A stretch of 64,000 nt of DNA from M3007 sp044347755 (GTDB lineage Bacteria; Bacteroidota; Bacteroidia; Chitinophagales; Saprospiraceae), in the NCBI GenBank assembly GCA_044347755.1, contig JBIKUE010000002.1, positions 58,020-122,019 on the forward strand. Direction: 5' to 3'. A program made the position numbers and the translations under genes. Positions 7,920-17,303 of this stretch are shown one piece after another; within the stretch, counting starts at the first letter, position 1; every line of letters begins with the position of its first letter. The notes beneath the pieces were generated by a model. It saw only the letters and a list, made by a program, of their open reading frames with translations. It ran no database searches and was not told where the DNA came from.

Positions 7920-10901
7920 ATGAAGTTTTTGCACACCCTTTCCAAGGGCGGGTTCCTGGTAGCTTTTTTGCTACTATGTAACTTCGCAATGGCTCAACGC
8001 ACCGTTAAAGGCACGGTCACCGATGGTGAAACCGGTGATGCTCTGATCGGTGCATCTGTATCCGTAGTGGGTACTACCCGTGGAACGGCTACCGACATTA
8101 ATGGCGCTTACACCATTGAAGTGCCTGCCGGTTCCTCCCAAATCCGTATTGCATACACTGGATATGCAGAACAGGTGATCACTCTTGGCGCGTCTAATAC
8201 CGTGGATGCAGCTATGAAGTCTGATGCTGTTTTGGATGAAGTTGTTGTAATCGGTTATGGCGCGATCAAAAAATCAGACGCTACCGGTGCGGTATCTTCC
8301 GTTACTGAGAAAAACTTCAACCGCAATGCCGTTGCTCCTGAGCAACTTATTCAAGGTCGCGCACCTGGTGTGGTTGTAACCAACAGCAGTGGTGAGCCCG
8401 GCGCTGGTATCAACATCCGTATCCGTGGTACATCTTCCGTTAACGGTAGCAACGGTCCACTGTTCGTTGTAGATGGTGTTCCTCTGGGCGGTGGTGAAAC
8501 CACCGGCTCTTCTGATGTTCAGGGCCTTGGCAGCCAGGCGGCTCGTAACCCGCTCAACTTCCTTAACCCAGCCGACATTGCCAGCATCGACGTTTTGAAA
8601 GATGCATCCGCAACAGCAATTTACGGTTCCCGCGGTGCAAATGGCGTAGTGATTATCACTACCAAAAGCGGTCAATCAGGCAAGGGTATTCTTGAATATG
8701 GTTATACCCTCGGCATTAGCCAATTGCCTAAGCTTTATGATGTATTGGATGGACGCACTTTCGTAGCAGAGTGGCAAAAACTAAATCCAGCTGCTAACGC
8801 ATCTGAAATTGACTTTGGAGGAAATACAAACTGGCAGGAAGAGGTTACGCAAACAGCCATGTCTCATTCTCACAACCTTTCTTTCGGCGCAGGCAACAAC
8901 GGTGGTGATTACCGTTTTTCTGTAGGTTACCTTGACCAGGAAGGTGTAGTTCTGGAAAGTGGCATCAAGCGTTTGAGTGGCCGTTTTAACGGTAACAAGA
9001 AATTCATGGACGATCGTCTTAAAATTGGCATGAATGCTACAGTTGCACAAACACTTGACCAGGGTGCTCCGATTACAGAAAACTCCGGTTTTGAAGGTGA
9101 CGCTTGGGCAAATGCACTGAAAGGCAACCCAACCTGGCCGGTTCGCAATGCTGATGGCACTCCATTCCAAAGCGGTCGTGACAGCGAACCAAGCCCATTG
9201 GCAATGATTGAATACTCTGATGACCGCACCAATTCTCTGCGGGCTCTGGGTAACCTCAATGCAGAATTGAACATCACAGACAACCTGACATTCAAAACTG
9301 TTGTAGGTTTTGACCGCTCCATTTCTTCCCGGAAAAATGCATTCTCCCGCGATCTGATCGCTGGTCCTGCTATTGGTGGCAAAGGACGTCTGTTCACTAC
9401 CGATATCCAAACACAGTCCAATCTTTGGGAAAACTACTTCACTTATACCAAAACATTTGGACAAGTTGACTTTACTGGCTTGCTCGGTTACTCTTACCAG
9501 CAATTCCAAAATGCAGGTGCTCGCAATGCATATGCCAAGTTCACTACCTCTGATCTGGATTTGATGGTTAATAATACCGCTACGGCAGGTGTATCTTCCA
9601 TCGTGAACTCTTACAATACCACGGATGAGCTTCAGTCTTACTTCGGTCGTGTAAACTTTGCTATCTCCAACAAGTACCTGTTGACAGCCACTTTACGTGC
9701 TGATGGATCTACCCGTTTCGGTGGTGATAACAAATACGGTTACTTCCCATCTGCCGCCTTCAAATGGCGTCTGAAAGAAGAAGGCTTCTGCCCAGACCTG
9801 TTCTCTGATCTTGGTCTGCGTTTGGGTTACGGCTCTACCGGCAACCAGGAAATTGGCTATAACCGTTACCAGTCTCGCTTGCGTACTGGCGACAGTGGTA
9901 TCAACAACGAAGGCAATGCCTTCACAGGTGGCGTAGGTAGCGTAGCTTTTGAAAACCCAAATCTGAAATGGGAAACAACCACCCAACTTAACGTAGGTTT
10001 GGACTGGGCATTCTGGAAAGGTCGCTTGTCTGGCTCTATCGACTGGTACAAGAAAAATACATCCGACATGCTTGTACAGGTATTCTCTGCTCAGCCAGCA
10101 GCAAACGACTTCGTTTGGGATAATCTGGATGCAGATGTTGAAAATACAGGTGTAGAAATTGCAGCGAACCTGGTTGCTGTAGACAAGGACAAGTTTGACT
10201 GGCGTATTCTGGGTAACGTTGCATTCAATCAGAACAATGTAAATTCTTTCAGCTCATTCCTGAATACAGGTCGTATCAATGGTCAGGGCCTTTCTGAAGC
10301 TTATGCCCAGCGTATTGCTGCAGGTCAGCCACTGTTCGCCTACTTCCTGCGTGAGTTTGACGGCTATGACGCTAACGGTATTGCTCAATATAGCGGCGAA
10401 GGCGACAAGCAGGTGTTCCTTGACAAGAGCCCACTTCCAAAAGTTACCTGGGGCTTCACTAATCAGTTCCAGTTCGGCAATCTTGACCTGAGCATTTTCT
10501 TCACCGGTCAGGCTGGTCACTACATTTACAACAACACTGCTAATGCCCTCTTTACGGCAGGCGCTTTGGCGAGTGGACGAAATGTAACTTCTGACGTACC
10601 TACTAATGGTGAAAGCCGCAATAATGCTCCGGACGTATCTACCCGCTTCCTGGAAAAGGGTGATTTCATCCGTTTACAGGATATGACGCTGGGCTACAAT
10701 CTGCCTTTGAAGAGCAAGTATGTTTCTTCTTTGCGTTTGTTTGCTTCTGCACAGAACCTGTTGCTGATTACCGACTATTCCGGTCTGGATCCAGAGGTTA
10801 ACGTGAACAAGCAAATCAATGGTATTCCATCACTGGGTATTGACTACAATGCTTACCCACGTGCCCGGACTATTTCTATTGGCGCCAATGTTTCCTTCTA
10901 A
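7920..10901 (+). CDS. SusC/RagA-family TonB-linked outer-membrane transporter
   Basis: A 993-aa TonB-dependent importer of the SusC/RagA family that forms the outer-membrane barrel of a SusCD complex. The order is a signal peptide (MKFLHTLSKGG, hydrophobic core, AMAQ), a carboxypeptidase-regulatory-like domain at ~27-112 (TVKGTVTDGETGDALIGASV), a TonB-box-like segment DEVVVIGYG, the plug with SIDVLKDASATAIYGSRGANGV and the ITTK signature, then a ~750-aa 22-strand barrel ending in ISIGANVSF with the terminal aromatic. Length is normal. SusD follows after 99 bp. The adjacent sugar porter suggests a carbohydrate substrate, but SusCD pairs also import peptides, so the substrate is not settled. 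Confidence 0.95.
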   Translation: MKFLHTLSKGGFLVAFLLLCNFAMAQRTVKGTVTDGETGDALIGASVSVVGTTRGTATDINGAYTIEVPAGSSQIRIAYTGYAEQVITLGASNTVDAAMKSDAVLDEVVVIGYGAIKKSDATGAVSSVTEKNFNRNAVAPEQLIQGRAPGVVVTNSSGEPGAGINIRIRGTSSVNGSNGPLFVVDGVPLGGGETTGSSDVQGLGSQAARNPLNFLNPADIASIDVLKDASATAIYGSRGANGVVIITTKSGQSGKGILEYGYTLGISQLPKLYDVLDGRTFVAEWQKLNPAANASEIDFGGNTNWQEEVTQTAMSHSHNLSFGAGNNGGDYRFSVGYLDQEGVVLESGIKRLSGRFNGNKKFMDDRLKIGMNATVAQTLDQGAPITENSGFEGDAWANALKGNPTWPVRNADGTPFQSGRDSEPSPLAMIEYSDDRTNSLRALGNLNAELNITDNLTFKTVVGFDRSISSRKNAFSRDLIAGPAIGGKGRLFTTDIQTQSNLWENYFTYTKTFGQVDFTGLLGYSYQQFQNAGARNAYAKFTTSDLDLMVNNTATAGVSSIVNSYNTTDELQSYFGRVNFAISNKYLLTATLRADGSTRFGGDNKYGYFPSAAFKWRLKEEGFCPDLFSDLGLRLGYGSTGNQEIGYNRYQSRLRTGDSGINNEGNAFTGGVGSVAFENPNLKWETTTQLNVGLDWAFWKGRLSGSIDWYKKNTSDMLVQVFSAQPAANDFVWDNLDADVENTGVEIAANLVAVDKDKFDWRILGNVAFNQNNVNSFSSFLNTGRINGQGLSEAYAQRIAAGQPLFAYFLREFDGYDANGIAQYSGEGDKQVFLDKSPLPKVTWGFTNQFQFGNLDLSIFFTGQAGHYIYNNTANALFTAGALASGRNVTSDVPTNGESRNNAPDVSTRFLEKGDFIRLQDMTLGYNLPLKSKYVSSLRLFASAQNLLLITDYSGLDPEVNVNKQINGIPSLGIDYNAYPRARTISIGANVSF

Positions 10902-11000
10902 ACAAGTGCATTTTTCTGCTGTTTAACAGTCGTAATTACACCTAAATACGATATTAACTGACAGAGATCAAATCACTTTTAACAAAAAAACACTTCAAAA

Positions 11001-12509
11001 ATGAAAAATTATAAATTTTTCTTTCTTCTACCCGCACTTGCCCTTGGAATGATGACATTCCAGGCATGCACGGATCTGGAGCCTGAATTCACCGATTCAT
11101 TGCTCGCAGAAGGTGCTTCCGGAACATTTGCCGGAAATGCCGGTGATCTTCTGGTAACAGCCTACAATGACCTGGGAGCGTTTACAGATCAGGCGAATAT
11201 TTATTCCTTGACTGCGCACACTTCTGATGAGATGATCCCACCTACCCGTGGTACTGACTGGGGTGATAATGGTGTTTGGCGGACGCTACATGCACATACA
11301 TGGGATCCCAGCCACGCCTTTGTAACCAATAGCTGGAACCAATTGAATTCTCGTGTTTTCCGTTGCAATCAGGTATTGGCATCTACAAGTCCGGCTCCTA
11401 CAGCACAACAAGCTGCTGAAGCAAAATTCCTGCGTGCCTTTTACATGTACCATGTAATGGACTTCTTTGGCAAGGTTCCTTTCCGTAACGTTGGTGAAGG
11501 CGTAGATGTAAACCCTCGCGTTTTGTCACGTGCTGAAGCATTTGATTTTGTAGAGCAGGATATCCTCGACGCTTTGCCAAATCTTCCAGCTGGTGGCCCG
11601 GGCGGTGATGCTACAAAAGCATCCAAAGCGGCTGCTAATGCACTATTGGCACGTCTGTACCTGAACAAAGCTGTATACACGGCCAGCAACCCTGCCGGAC
11701 CTTACACTTTTGACAACGCGGATATGGACAAGGTAATCGCTGCCTGTGACGCTGTTATTGCAGCCGGCTACACGCTCGACACTGACTACTTCAACATCTT
11801 CAAAACTACAGGTGTAAGTGAGAAAATTTTCACGCACAATGGTAACGGTGGTAATCCGGAAAACCGTCTGCGCATGACACTTCACTACGACCAAAATCCT
11901 TCCGGTTGGAACGGCTTTGCAACACTTGCTGATTTCTATGGCAAGTTTGAAAATGGCGACCAGCGTAAAGGAAAAGATGGTTTGAAAAACGGTACAGAAT
12001 TCGAAGGTGTAGGTTACGGCTTCCTTGTTGGGCAGCAGTACAAAGATGATGGCACTCAGGTAATCAACTCACGTACAGGTCTTCCGCTTGCTTTCACACC
12101 TAACGTTCCATTGTTGGGTGCAGGAACCGCAGATGGTATCCGTGTAATCAAGTATCACAAAGCCAATTATGGCAACTACATCTTCTTCCGTTTGGGTGAT
12201 GTAATGACCATGAAAGCAGAAGCACAGCTTCGCAAAGGTGATGCCGCAGGCGCAAAAGCTACAGTTGATGCGCTCCGTACCGCTCGTGGTGCAGGTGATA
12301 TCGGCACGCTTGATTTGACTAAAATGTATGAAGAGCGTGGCCGTGAAATGTACTGGGAAGGCGTTCGCCGTACGGACCAGATCCGTTTCGGTACATGGAG
12401 CAGCCCTTGGTCTGATAAAACTGTTACAGACCCAAGTCGCGTACTGTTCCCAATCCCACAACAGGCACTTGACTCCAATCCAAACCTGCGTCAGAACGAC
12501 GGTTATTAA
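11001..12509 (+). CDS. SusD/RagB-family surface lipoprotein
   Basis: A 502-aa SusD-like glycan-binding lipoprotein that forms the lid over the SusC barrel. It has a signal peptide with lipobox FQAC (Cys23), so it is lipid-anchored at the outer membrane. SusD family marks include QAAEAKFLRAFYMYHVMDFFGKVPFRN (TPR-like helical pair), AAANALLARLYLNKAVY, FRLGDVMTMKAEAQLRKGD, and the C-terminal YEERGREMYWEGVRRTDQIRFG followed by VLFPIPQQALDSNPNLRQNDGY. All of these are hallmark RagB/SusD_RagB elements. It pairs with the preceding SusC gene and is followed by a strong terminator, so SusCD can be transcribed as its own unit. Confidence 0.95.
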   Translation: MKNYKFFFLLPALALGMMTFQACTDLEPEFTDSLLAEGASGTFAGNAGDLLVTAYNDLGAFTDQANIYSLTAHTSDEMIPPTRGTDWGDNGVWRTLHAHTWDPSHAFVTNSWNQLNSRVFRCNQVLASTSPAPTAQQAAEAKFLRAFYMYHVMDFFGKVPFRNVGEGVDVNPRVLSRAEAFDFVEQDILDALPNLPAGGPGGDATKASKAAANALLARLYLNKAVYTASNPAGPYTFDNADMDKVIAACDAVIAAGYTLDTDYFNIFKTTGVSEKIFTHNGNGGNPENRLRMTLHYDQNPSGWNGFATLADFYGKFENGDQRKGKDGLKNGTEFEGVGYGFLVGQQYKDDGTQVINSRTGLPLAFTPNVPLLGAGTADGIRVIKYHKANYGNYIFFRLGDVMTMKAEAQLRKGDAAGAKATVDALRTARGAGDIGTLDLTKMYEERGREMYWEGVRRTDQIRFGTWSSPWSDKTVTDPSRVLFPIPQQALDSNPNLRQNDGY

Positions 12510-12535
12510 TGATTGGAAATCAATAGAATAAATTG

Positions 12536-12568
12536 GCAGGCCGCTCTTTTGGGCGGCCTGCTTTGTTT
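12536..12568 (+). terminator. Rho-independent terminator after SusD
   Basis: A perfect 9-bp GC-rich stem, GCAGGCCGC (12536-12544) with GCGGCCTGC (12553-12561), has an 8-nt loop and is followed by TTTGTTT. Some read-through into the sugar porter is possible, but the structure separates SusCD from the downstream genes. Confidence 0.8.
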
Positions 12569-12611
12569 CCGGTAATCAATATCAGCCCAACCTTTTCATC
12601 TTTTGAACAAT

Positions 12612-13928
12612 ATGAATAACAAACTGATACTTTGGTCAATAACCGTTGGACTGGGAGGTTTTCTTTTTGGTCTGGATACTGCAGTTATTTCCGGCGCAGA
12701 ACAAACCATCCAGAAGCTTTGGCAATTGGATGACTGGACACATGGTCTGGCCATCGGCATGGCATTGTACGGAACAGTTTTTGGCGCTGCTTTTGGTGGT
12801 ATTCCGGCCGACAGAATCGGCAGAAAGAAAACCTTGCTATGGATTGGCATTTTGTTTTTTGTTTCAGCCATAGGTGCAGCCATAGCTCAGGACGTGTACA
12901 CCTTTATGCTTTTTCGCTTTATTGGCGGGTTGAGCATTGGAGCCTCCTCTGTGGTGGCGCCAGTTTATATTTCTGAAATCGCCCCTGCAGCGTACCGCGG
13001 CCGCATGGTTATTTCCTTTCAGGTAAACATCGTACTGGGGATCCTGATCGCCTATGTATCCAATTATTTGTTACTGGGTGTTGGCGGCGAAAATGACTGG
13101 CGCTGGATGCTGGGCATTGTAGCCTTACCTTCTTTGCTGTTTTCCGGCATGATGTTACTGACACCGGAAACGCCTCGTTGGCTACTGCTGCACCAGGGCG
13201 ATGAGCAATCTGCCCGGGAGGTATTGTCCATTACCGAGCCGGATGTAGATAAAGCGGTGGAAGAGATCAAGGCCTCTGCCCAACAGGAAAAAGGACAGTC
13301 CAGCGAAAGCCTTTTCTCAGGTAAATTCAAAATACCCATTATCCTGGCCTTCCTGTTCGCTTTTTTCAATCAGGTATCAGGTATTAACGCCGTGATTTAC
13401 TATGCGCCCCGTATTTTTGAAATGACGGGGGCCGGCGCTTCTACAGCCCTGCTTTCTACCACGGGCATTGGCGTGGTCAATTTAATTTTCACCTTTGTGG
13501 GTTGGTATCTGATTGATCGTTACGGGCGAAAAACCCTGATGTACATAGGATCACTAGGCTATATTTTGTCATTGGCCCTGATAGCGTTTTCATTCTATAC
13601 AGAATCGTACACTCAGGTGCCTGTGTACATTTTTGCTTTCATTGCCAGCCACGCAATCGGTCAGGGCGCGGTGATCTGGGTATTCATCTCTGAAATATTT
13701 CCGAACTCGGTTCGGGCTTCGGGTATGTCGCTCGGTAGTTTAACGCACTGGGTATTTGCGGCCCTTATAGCCAGCGTATTCCCGGTATTGGCCAATCAAT
13801 TTGGCGGCGGGCCTATTTTTGCATTCTTTAGCTTGATGATGGTGCTTCAATTGCTGTATGTTTGGCGCATGATGCCTGAAACCAAGGGCGTTTCATTGGA
13901 GGAGCTGCAAGAGAAGATCCTACATTAA
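12612..13928 (+). CDS. MFS sugar porter family transporter
   Basis: A 438-aa inner-membrane transporter of the sugar porter family (XylE/GalP/GLUT type), probably a proton symporter. Twelve hydrophobic helices can be traced. Signature motifs are GFLFGLDTAVISGA in helix 1, DRIGRKKTLL between helices 2 and 3, the PETPRWLLL motif before the central loop, FNQVSGINAVIYYAPRIFE in helix 7, DRYGRKTLM between helices 8 and 9, and PETKGVSLEEL at the C-terminus. The ATG at 12612 is used; a TTG three codons earlier is less likely. It lies downstream of SusCD and 20 bp before the first FG-GAP lipoprotein, so monosaccharide or small-sugar uptake coupled to that locus is a reasonable inference. Confidence 0.93.
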   Translation: MNNKLILWSITVGLGGFLFGLDTAVISGAEQTIQKLWQLDDWTHGLAIGMALYGTVFGAAFGGIPADRIGRKKTLLWIGILFFVSAIGAAIAQDVYTFMLFRFIGGLSIGASSVVAPVYISEIAPAAYRGRMVISFQVNIVLGILIAYVSNYLLLGVGGENDWRWMLGIVALPSLLFSGMMLLTPETPRWLLLHQGDEQSAREVLSITEPDVDKAVEEIKASAQQEKGQSSESLFSGKFKIPIILAFLFAFFNQVSGINAVIYYAPRIFEMTGAGASTALLSTTGIGVVNLIFTFVGWYLIDRYGRKTLMYIGSLGYILSLALIAFSFYTESYTQVPVYIFAFIASHAIGQGAVIWVFISEIFPNSVRASGMSLGSLTHWVFAALIASVFPVLANQFGGGPIFAFFSLMMVLQLLYVWRMMPETKGVSLEELQEKILH

Positions 13929-13948
13929 ACCAAAATTCTACTAATTCA

Positions 13949-16900
13949 ATGCTCATTTTCAGGACTTTGTCCAGGAACAGCCTGGTTGGCGGATTGGCGC
14001 TGGTACTTTGTTTGGCTGGATGTACCGGACAACAAAAATCAAATACATTGTTTGAGCTGGTGCCAGCAGAGAAATCAGGCATCCGGTTTGTAAACCAGGT
14101 GGATAACACAGAGGATTTCAACATCTTCAGTTACCGCAATTTCTATAACGGAGGTGGTGTTGCCATTGGCGACCTAAATAATGATGGCCTTGCGGATGTA
14201 TATCTGACCTCAAACATGGGCGACAACAAACTCTTCCTGAATAAGGGAGCGTTCAAGTTTGAAGACATCACAGAAAAAGCTGGTGTGAAAGGACAAAGGT
14301 TCTGGAGTACCGGCGTGGTGTTGGTGGATATCAATGCTGATGGCTGGTTGGATATTTATGTATGCAATGCCGGATACAAGCCAGGTGAAAAGCCTGAAAA
14401 TGAGCTATTTATCAATAATAAAGACCTGACATTTACGGAAAAGGCTGCGGAATACGGCTTGAATGAGGATGGATATACCACGCATGCCGCTTTTTTCGAT
14501 TACGATTTGGATGGCGACCTGGACTGTTATATTCTGAACAACAGTTTCATGCCGGTGAATACCTTGAATAACAGTAATAACCGTGATTTATACGCTAAAG
14601 ATTGGCCAGTAAAAGATTTCCTGAAAGGCGGAGGGGATAAACTGTTGCGCAACGATCAAGGCAAATTTGTGGATGTAAGCAAACAAGCCAATATTTATGG
14701 TTCGCTCATTGGTTTTGGTCTGGGGGTAACGGTAGGAGATGTAAACGGGGATCTTTGGCCTGACTTATACATATCCAATGACTTTTACGAACGGGATTAT
14801 CTCTATGTAAATCAAAAAAACGGCGCCTTCAGGGAGGAACTGGAGCAATGGGTACAACACATGAGTCTGGCATCCATGGGTGCAGATATGGCGGATATCA
14901 ACAACGATGGCTATCCGGAGATTTTCACCACCGAGATGTTGCCCGGAGATGAAACGAGGCTGAAAACCAGTACACAATTTGAAAATTATAATATTTATTC
15001 CCTTAAGCTAAAAAGCGGTTTCTACCATCAGTATATGCAAAACTGTCTGCAACTGAACAACCGCGACCATACCTTCAGCGATATTGCCTATTACGCCGGT
15101 GTAGCGGCTACGGATTGGAGTTGGGGCGCCCTGATGTTTGATGCCGATAATGATGGCTGGCGTGACATATATGTATGCAACGGTATTTATAAGGATGTTA
15201 TTGACCAGGATTTTATTGACTTTTTTGCAGATGAAGTGGTGCAACAAATGGCGCTCACCGGGCGAAAGGAACAGATCAATGAAGTCATATCCAGAATGCC
15301 ATCCGTTCCAATACTGAATAAAGCCTTTCGCAATGGTGGCAACCTGAAATTTGAAGACAAAGGACTCGACTGGGGCTTCACCACACCATCATTCTCCAAT
15401 GGCGCCGCTTACGGCGATCTGGATAACGATGGCGACCTCGATCTGGTGGTGAACAATGTGAACATGGAATCTTTTCTGTACCGTAACAATGCCCGACAGG
15501 TTACACAAAACCACTATTTAACCCTTAAACTGAAAGGAAAAGATCAAAACACCTACGCCATTGGCGCTCAGGCATTTTTGCACCGTGGTACAGAAAAACT
15601 CAGCTTTCAACTAATCCCAAGCAGAGGGTTCCAGTCGTCTGTAGATTATGCCATGGTGTTTGGACTGGGAGAAAACCCGGCCATTGACTCGCTGGTTATC
15701 ATCTGGCCCGACCAGAAAAAATCGGTAGTCCCCCACCCTGCTGCCGATCAGGCTCTAACTCTTGCCTGGGAAGAAGCCCGGGATGCTTATGCTATTACTG
15801 CTGGTGTCGAAGCTGCCAACGCCTTTTTCAAAGAAATACCCTCTGATTTTCCAGTGGCCAGAGAAGATCCCTTTGTAGATTTTTATCAGGAAGGATTGAG
15901 TTACCACATGGTTTCCCGGGAAGGCCCCAAATCAGCTGTTGCGGATGTAAATGGAGACGGTTTGGATGATGTTTTTATTGGTGGACCGGCAGGAGAACCA
16001 GGCCAAATGTTTATTCAAAATGTACAAGGACGTTTTCTGGAGTCCAAGCAAAGTGTCTTTATCCAGGATTCTACCTTTGAGGATACCGCCATTTTGTTTT
16101 TTGATGCTGATGGCGATCAGGACAAGGATTTGATCATTGGCTCTGGAGGAAACCACCAACCACCCGGATCAAAATACCTTCAGCTTCGGCTTTATTTGAA
16201 TGACGGGAAAGGAGGATTTACACTGGGCCCGTCAATCCTGCCAAGGAATGGATTTAACACCGCTTGCATCGTGGCAGCTGACATTAACCTGGATGGTGAC
16301 CTGGATTTATTCGTCGGAAACCGCTCCTTGCCCCAGGTGTATGGCATGCCACCTCGACATATGTTATTGGAGAATGATGGCATTGGTAATTTTACAGATG
16401 TGGCCAAAGAAAAAGCTCCGGAATTTAACCTGCTTGGAATGGTCACAGATGCCCGCTGGACGGATATTACAGCCGATGGTATGCCCGAATTAATTGTAGT
16501 CAGTGAGTGGCGCGCGCCACATATCTTTCAATTAAATGGCGACAAATTAAGCCTGTTAAAAACCAATCTGGAGGAATATTCAGGATGGTTCTATTCCCTG
16601 GAAACAGCTGACCTCGACAATGATGGCGATCAGGACCTAATTCTGGGTAACCGTGGCGAAAACTTTTATCTCTCCGGAACAAAGGAGGCCCCTATTCGGT
16701 ACTGGGTGAATGACTTTGACGGTAATGGAGTGATAGATAAAATCATAACCCGCAACATAAATGGGAAGGACATGCCGGTGCCCATGAAAAAGGAGCTTAC
16801 TGGACACATACCAAGTCTGAAAAAGAAATCGCTCAAGCATGTAGATTATGCCCAAAAATCCATTCAGGATCTCTTTCCAGCTGATATAATGAAGAAATCG

Positions 16901-17290
16901 GTTCTCATGACCGGGAATTATTTTTCAACAGCCGTAGCACTAAATAAGGGGAACGGGCAGTTTGAAATAGTAGCACTACCTAAGGAGGTTCAATTTTCCA
17001 GTGTAAGAGCAATCTTATGTATGGATGTAAATAGTGATGGCTTCACGGATTTGGTGATGGCGGGCAATGATTCAGGCTTTATGCCCCAGTTTTCAAAACT
17101 GGATGCTAGTTTTGGCCACACCTTGTTGAATGATGGCAAGGGTAAATTCCAATGGATACCCGCAAAAACATCTGGTTTTTTCCATTCGGGTGAAGCGCGA
17201 GGTTTGAAGTCACTCAAAATAAAGGGCATTAACCATGTGCTGCTAACAGAAAATGGCAAACCCTCTCAACTGTTTAAATTAAGGCTTTAA
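13949..17290 (+). CDS. FG-GAP/VCBS repeat lipoprotein with ASPIC/UnbV domain (CRTAC1-like), copy 1
   Basis: An 1113-aa exported lipoprotein; the lipobox LAGC (Cys25) ends the signal peptide. About a dozen calcium-binding loops of the form DxNxDGxxD (DLNNDGLAD, DINADGWLD, DYDLDGDLD, DLDNDGDLD and others) mark FG-GAP/VCBS blades of two integrin-like beta-propellers. An ASPIC/UnbV domain lies between them at ~526-585 (NTYAIGAQAFLHRG ... LVIIWPDQKKS). This architecture is common in Bacteroidota and Planctomycetota, often near SusCD, with no settled function; carbohydrate or surface binding is a guess. It is 20 bp after the sugar porter and 13 bp before the barrel-like gene. A close paralogue is at 18572. 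Confidence 0.9.
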   Translation: MLIFRTLSRNSLVGGLALVLCLAGCTGQQKSNTLFELVPAEKSGIRFVNQVDNTEDFNIFSYRNFYNGGGVAIGDLNNDGLADVYLTSNMGDNKLFLNKGAFKFEDITEKAGVKGQRFWSTGVVLVDINADGWLDIYVCNAGYKPGEKPENELFINNKDLTFTEKAAEYGLNEDGYTTHAAFFDYDLDGDLDCYILNNSFMPVNTLNNSNNRDLYAKDWPVKDFLKGGGDKLLRNDQGKFVDVSKQANIYGSLIGFGLGVTVGDVNGDLWPDLYISNDFYERDYLYVNQKNGAFREELEQWVQHMSLASMGADMADINNDGYPEIFTTEMLPGDETRLKTSTQFENYNIYSLKLKSGFYHQYMQNCLQLNNRDHTFSDIAYYAGVAATDWSWGALMFDADNDGWRDIYVCNGIYKDVIDQDFIDFFADEVVQQMALTGRKEQINEVISRMPSVPILNKAFRNGGNLKFEDKGLDWGFTTPSFSNGAAYGDLDNDGDLDLVVNNVNMESFLYRNNARQVTQNHYLTLKLKGKDQNTYAIGAQAFLHRGTEKLSFQLIPSRGFQSSVDYAMVFGLGENPAIDSLVIIWPDQKKSVVPHPAADQALTLAWEEARDAYAITAGVEAANAFFKEIPSDFPVAREDPFVDFYQEGLSYHMVSREGPKSAVADVNGDGLDDVFIGGPAGEPGQMFIQNVQGRFLESKQSVFIQDSTFEDTAILFFDADGDQDKDLIIGSGGNHQPPGSKYLQLRLYLNDGKGGFTLGPSILPRNGFNTACIVAADINLDGDLDLFVGNRSLPQVYGMPPRHMLLENDGIGNFTDVAKEKAPEFNLLGMVTDARWTDITADGMPELIVVSEWRAPHIFQLNGDKLSLLKTNLEEYSGWFYSLETADLDNDGDQDLILGNRGENFYLSGTKEAPIRYWVNDFDGNGVIDKIITRNINGKDMPVPMKKELTGHIPSLKKKSLKHVDYAQKSIQDLFPADIMKKSVLMTGNYFSTAVALNKGNGQFEIVALPKEVQFSSVRAILCMDVNSDGFTDLVMAGNDSGFMPQFSKLDASFGHTLLNDGKGKFQWIPAKTSGFFHSGEARGLKSLKIKGINHVLLTENGKPSQLFKLRL

Positions 17291-17303
17291 TACACTCTAT
17301 ACC

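Noticed and set aside
8781..9509. A 242-aa open frame antisense to SusC
   Set aside because: Shadow of the SusC reading frame with no family features.
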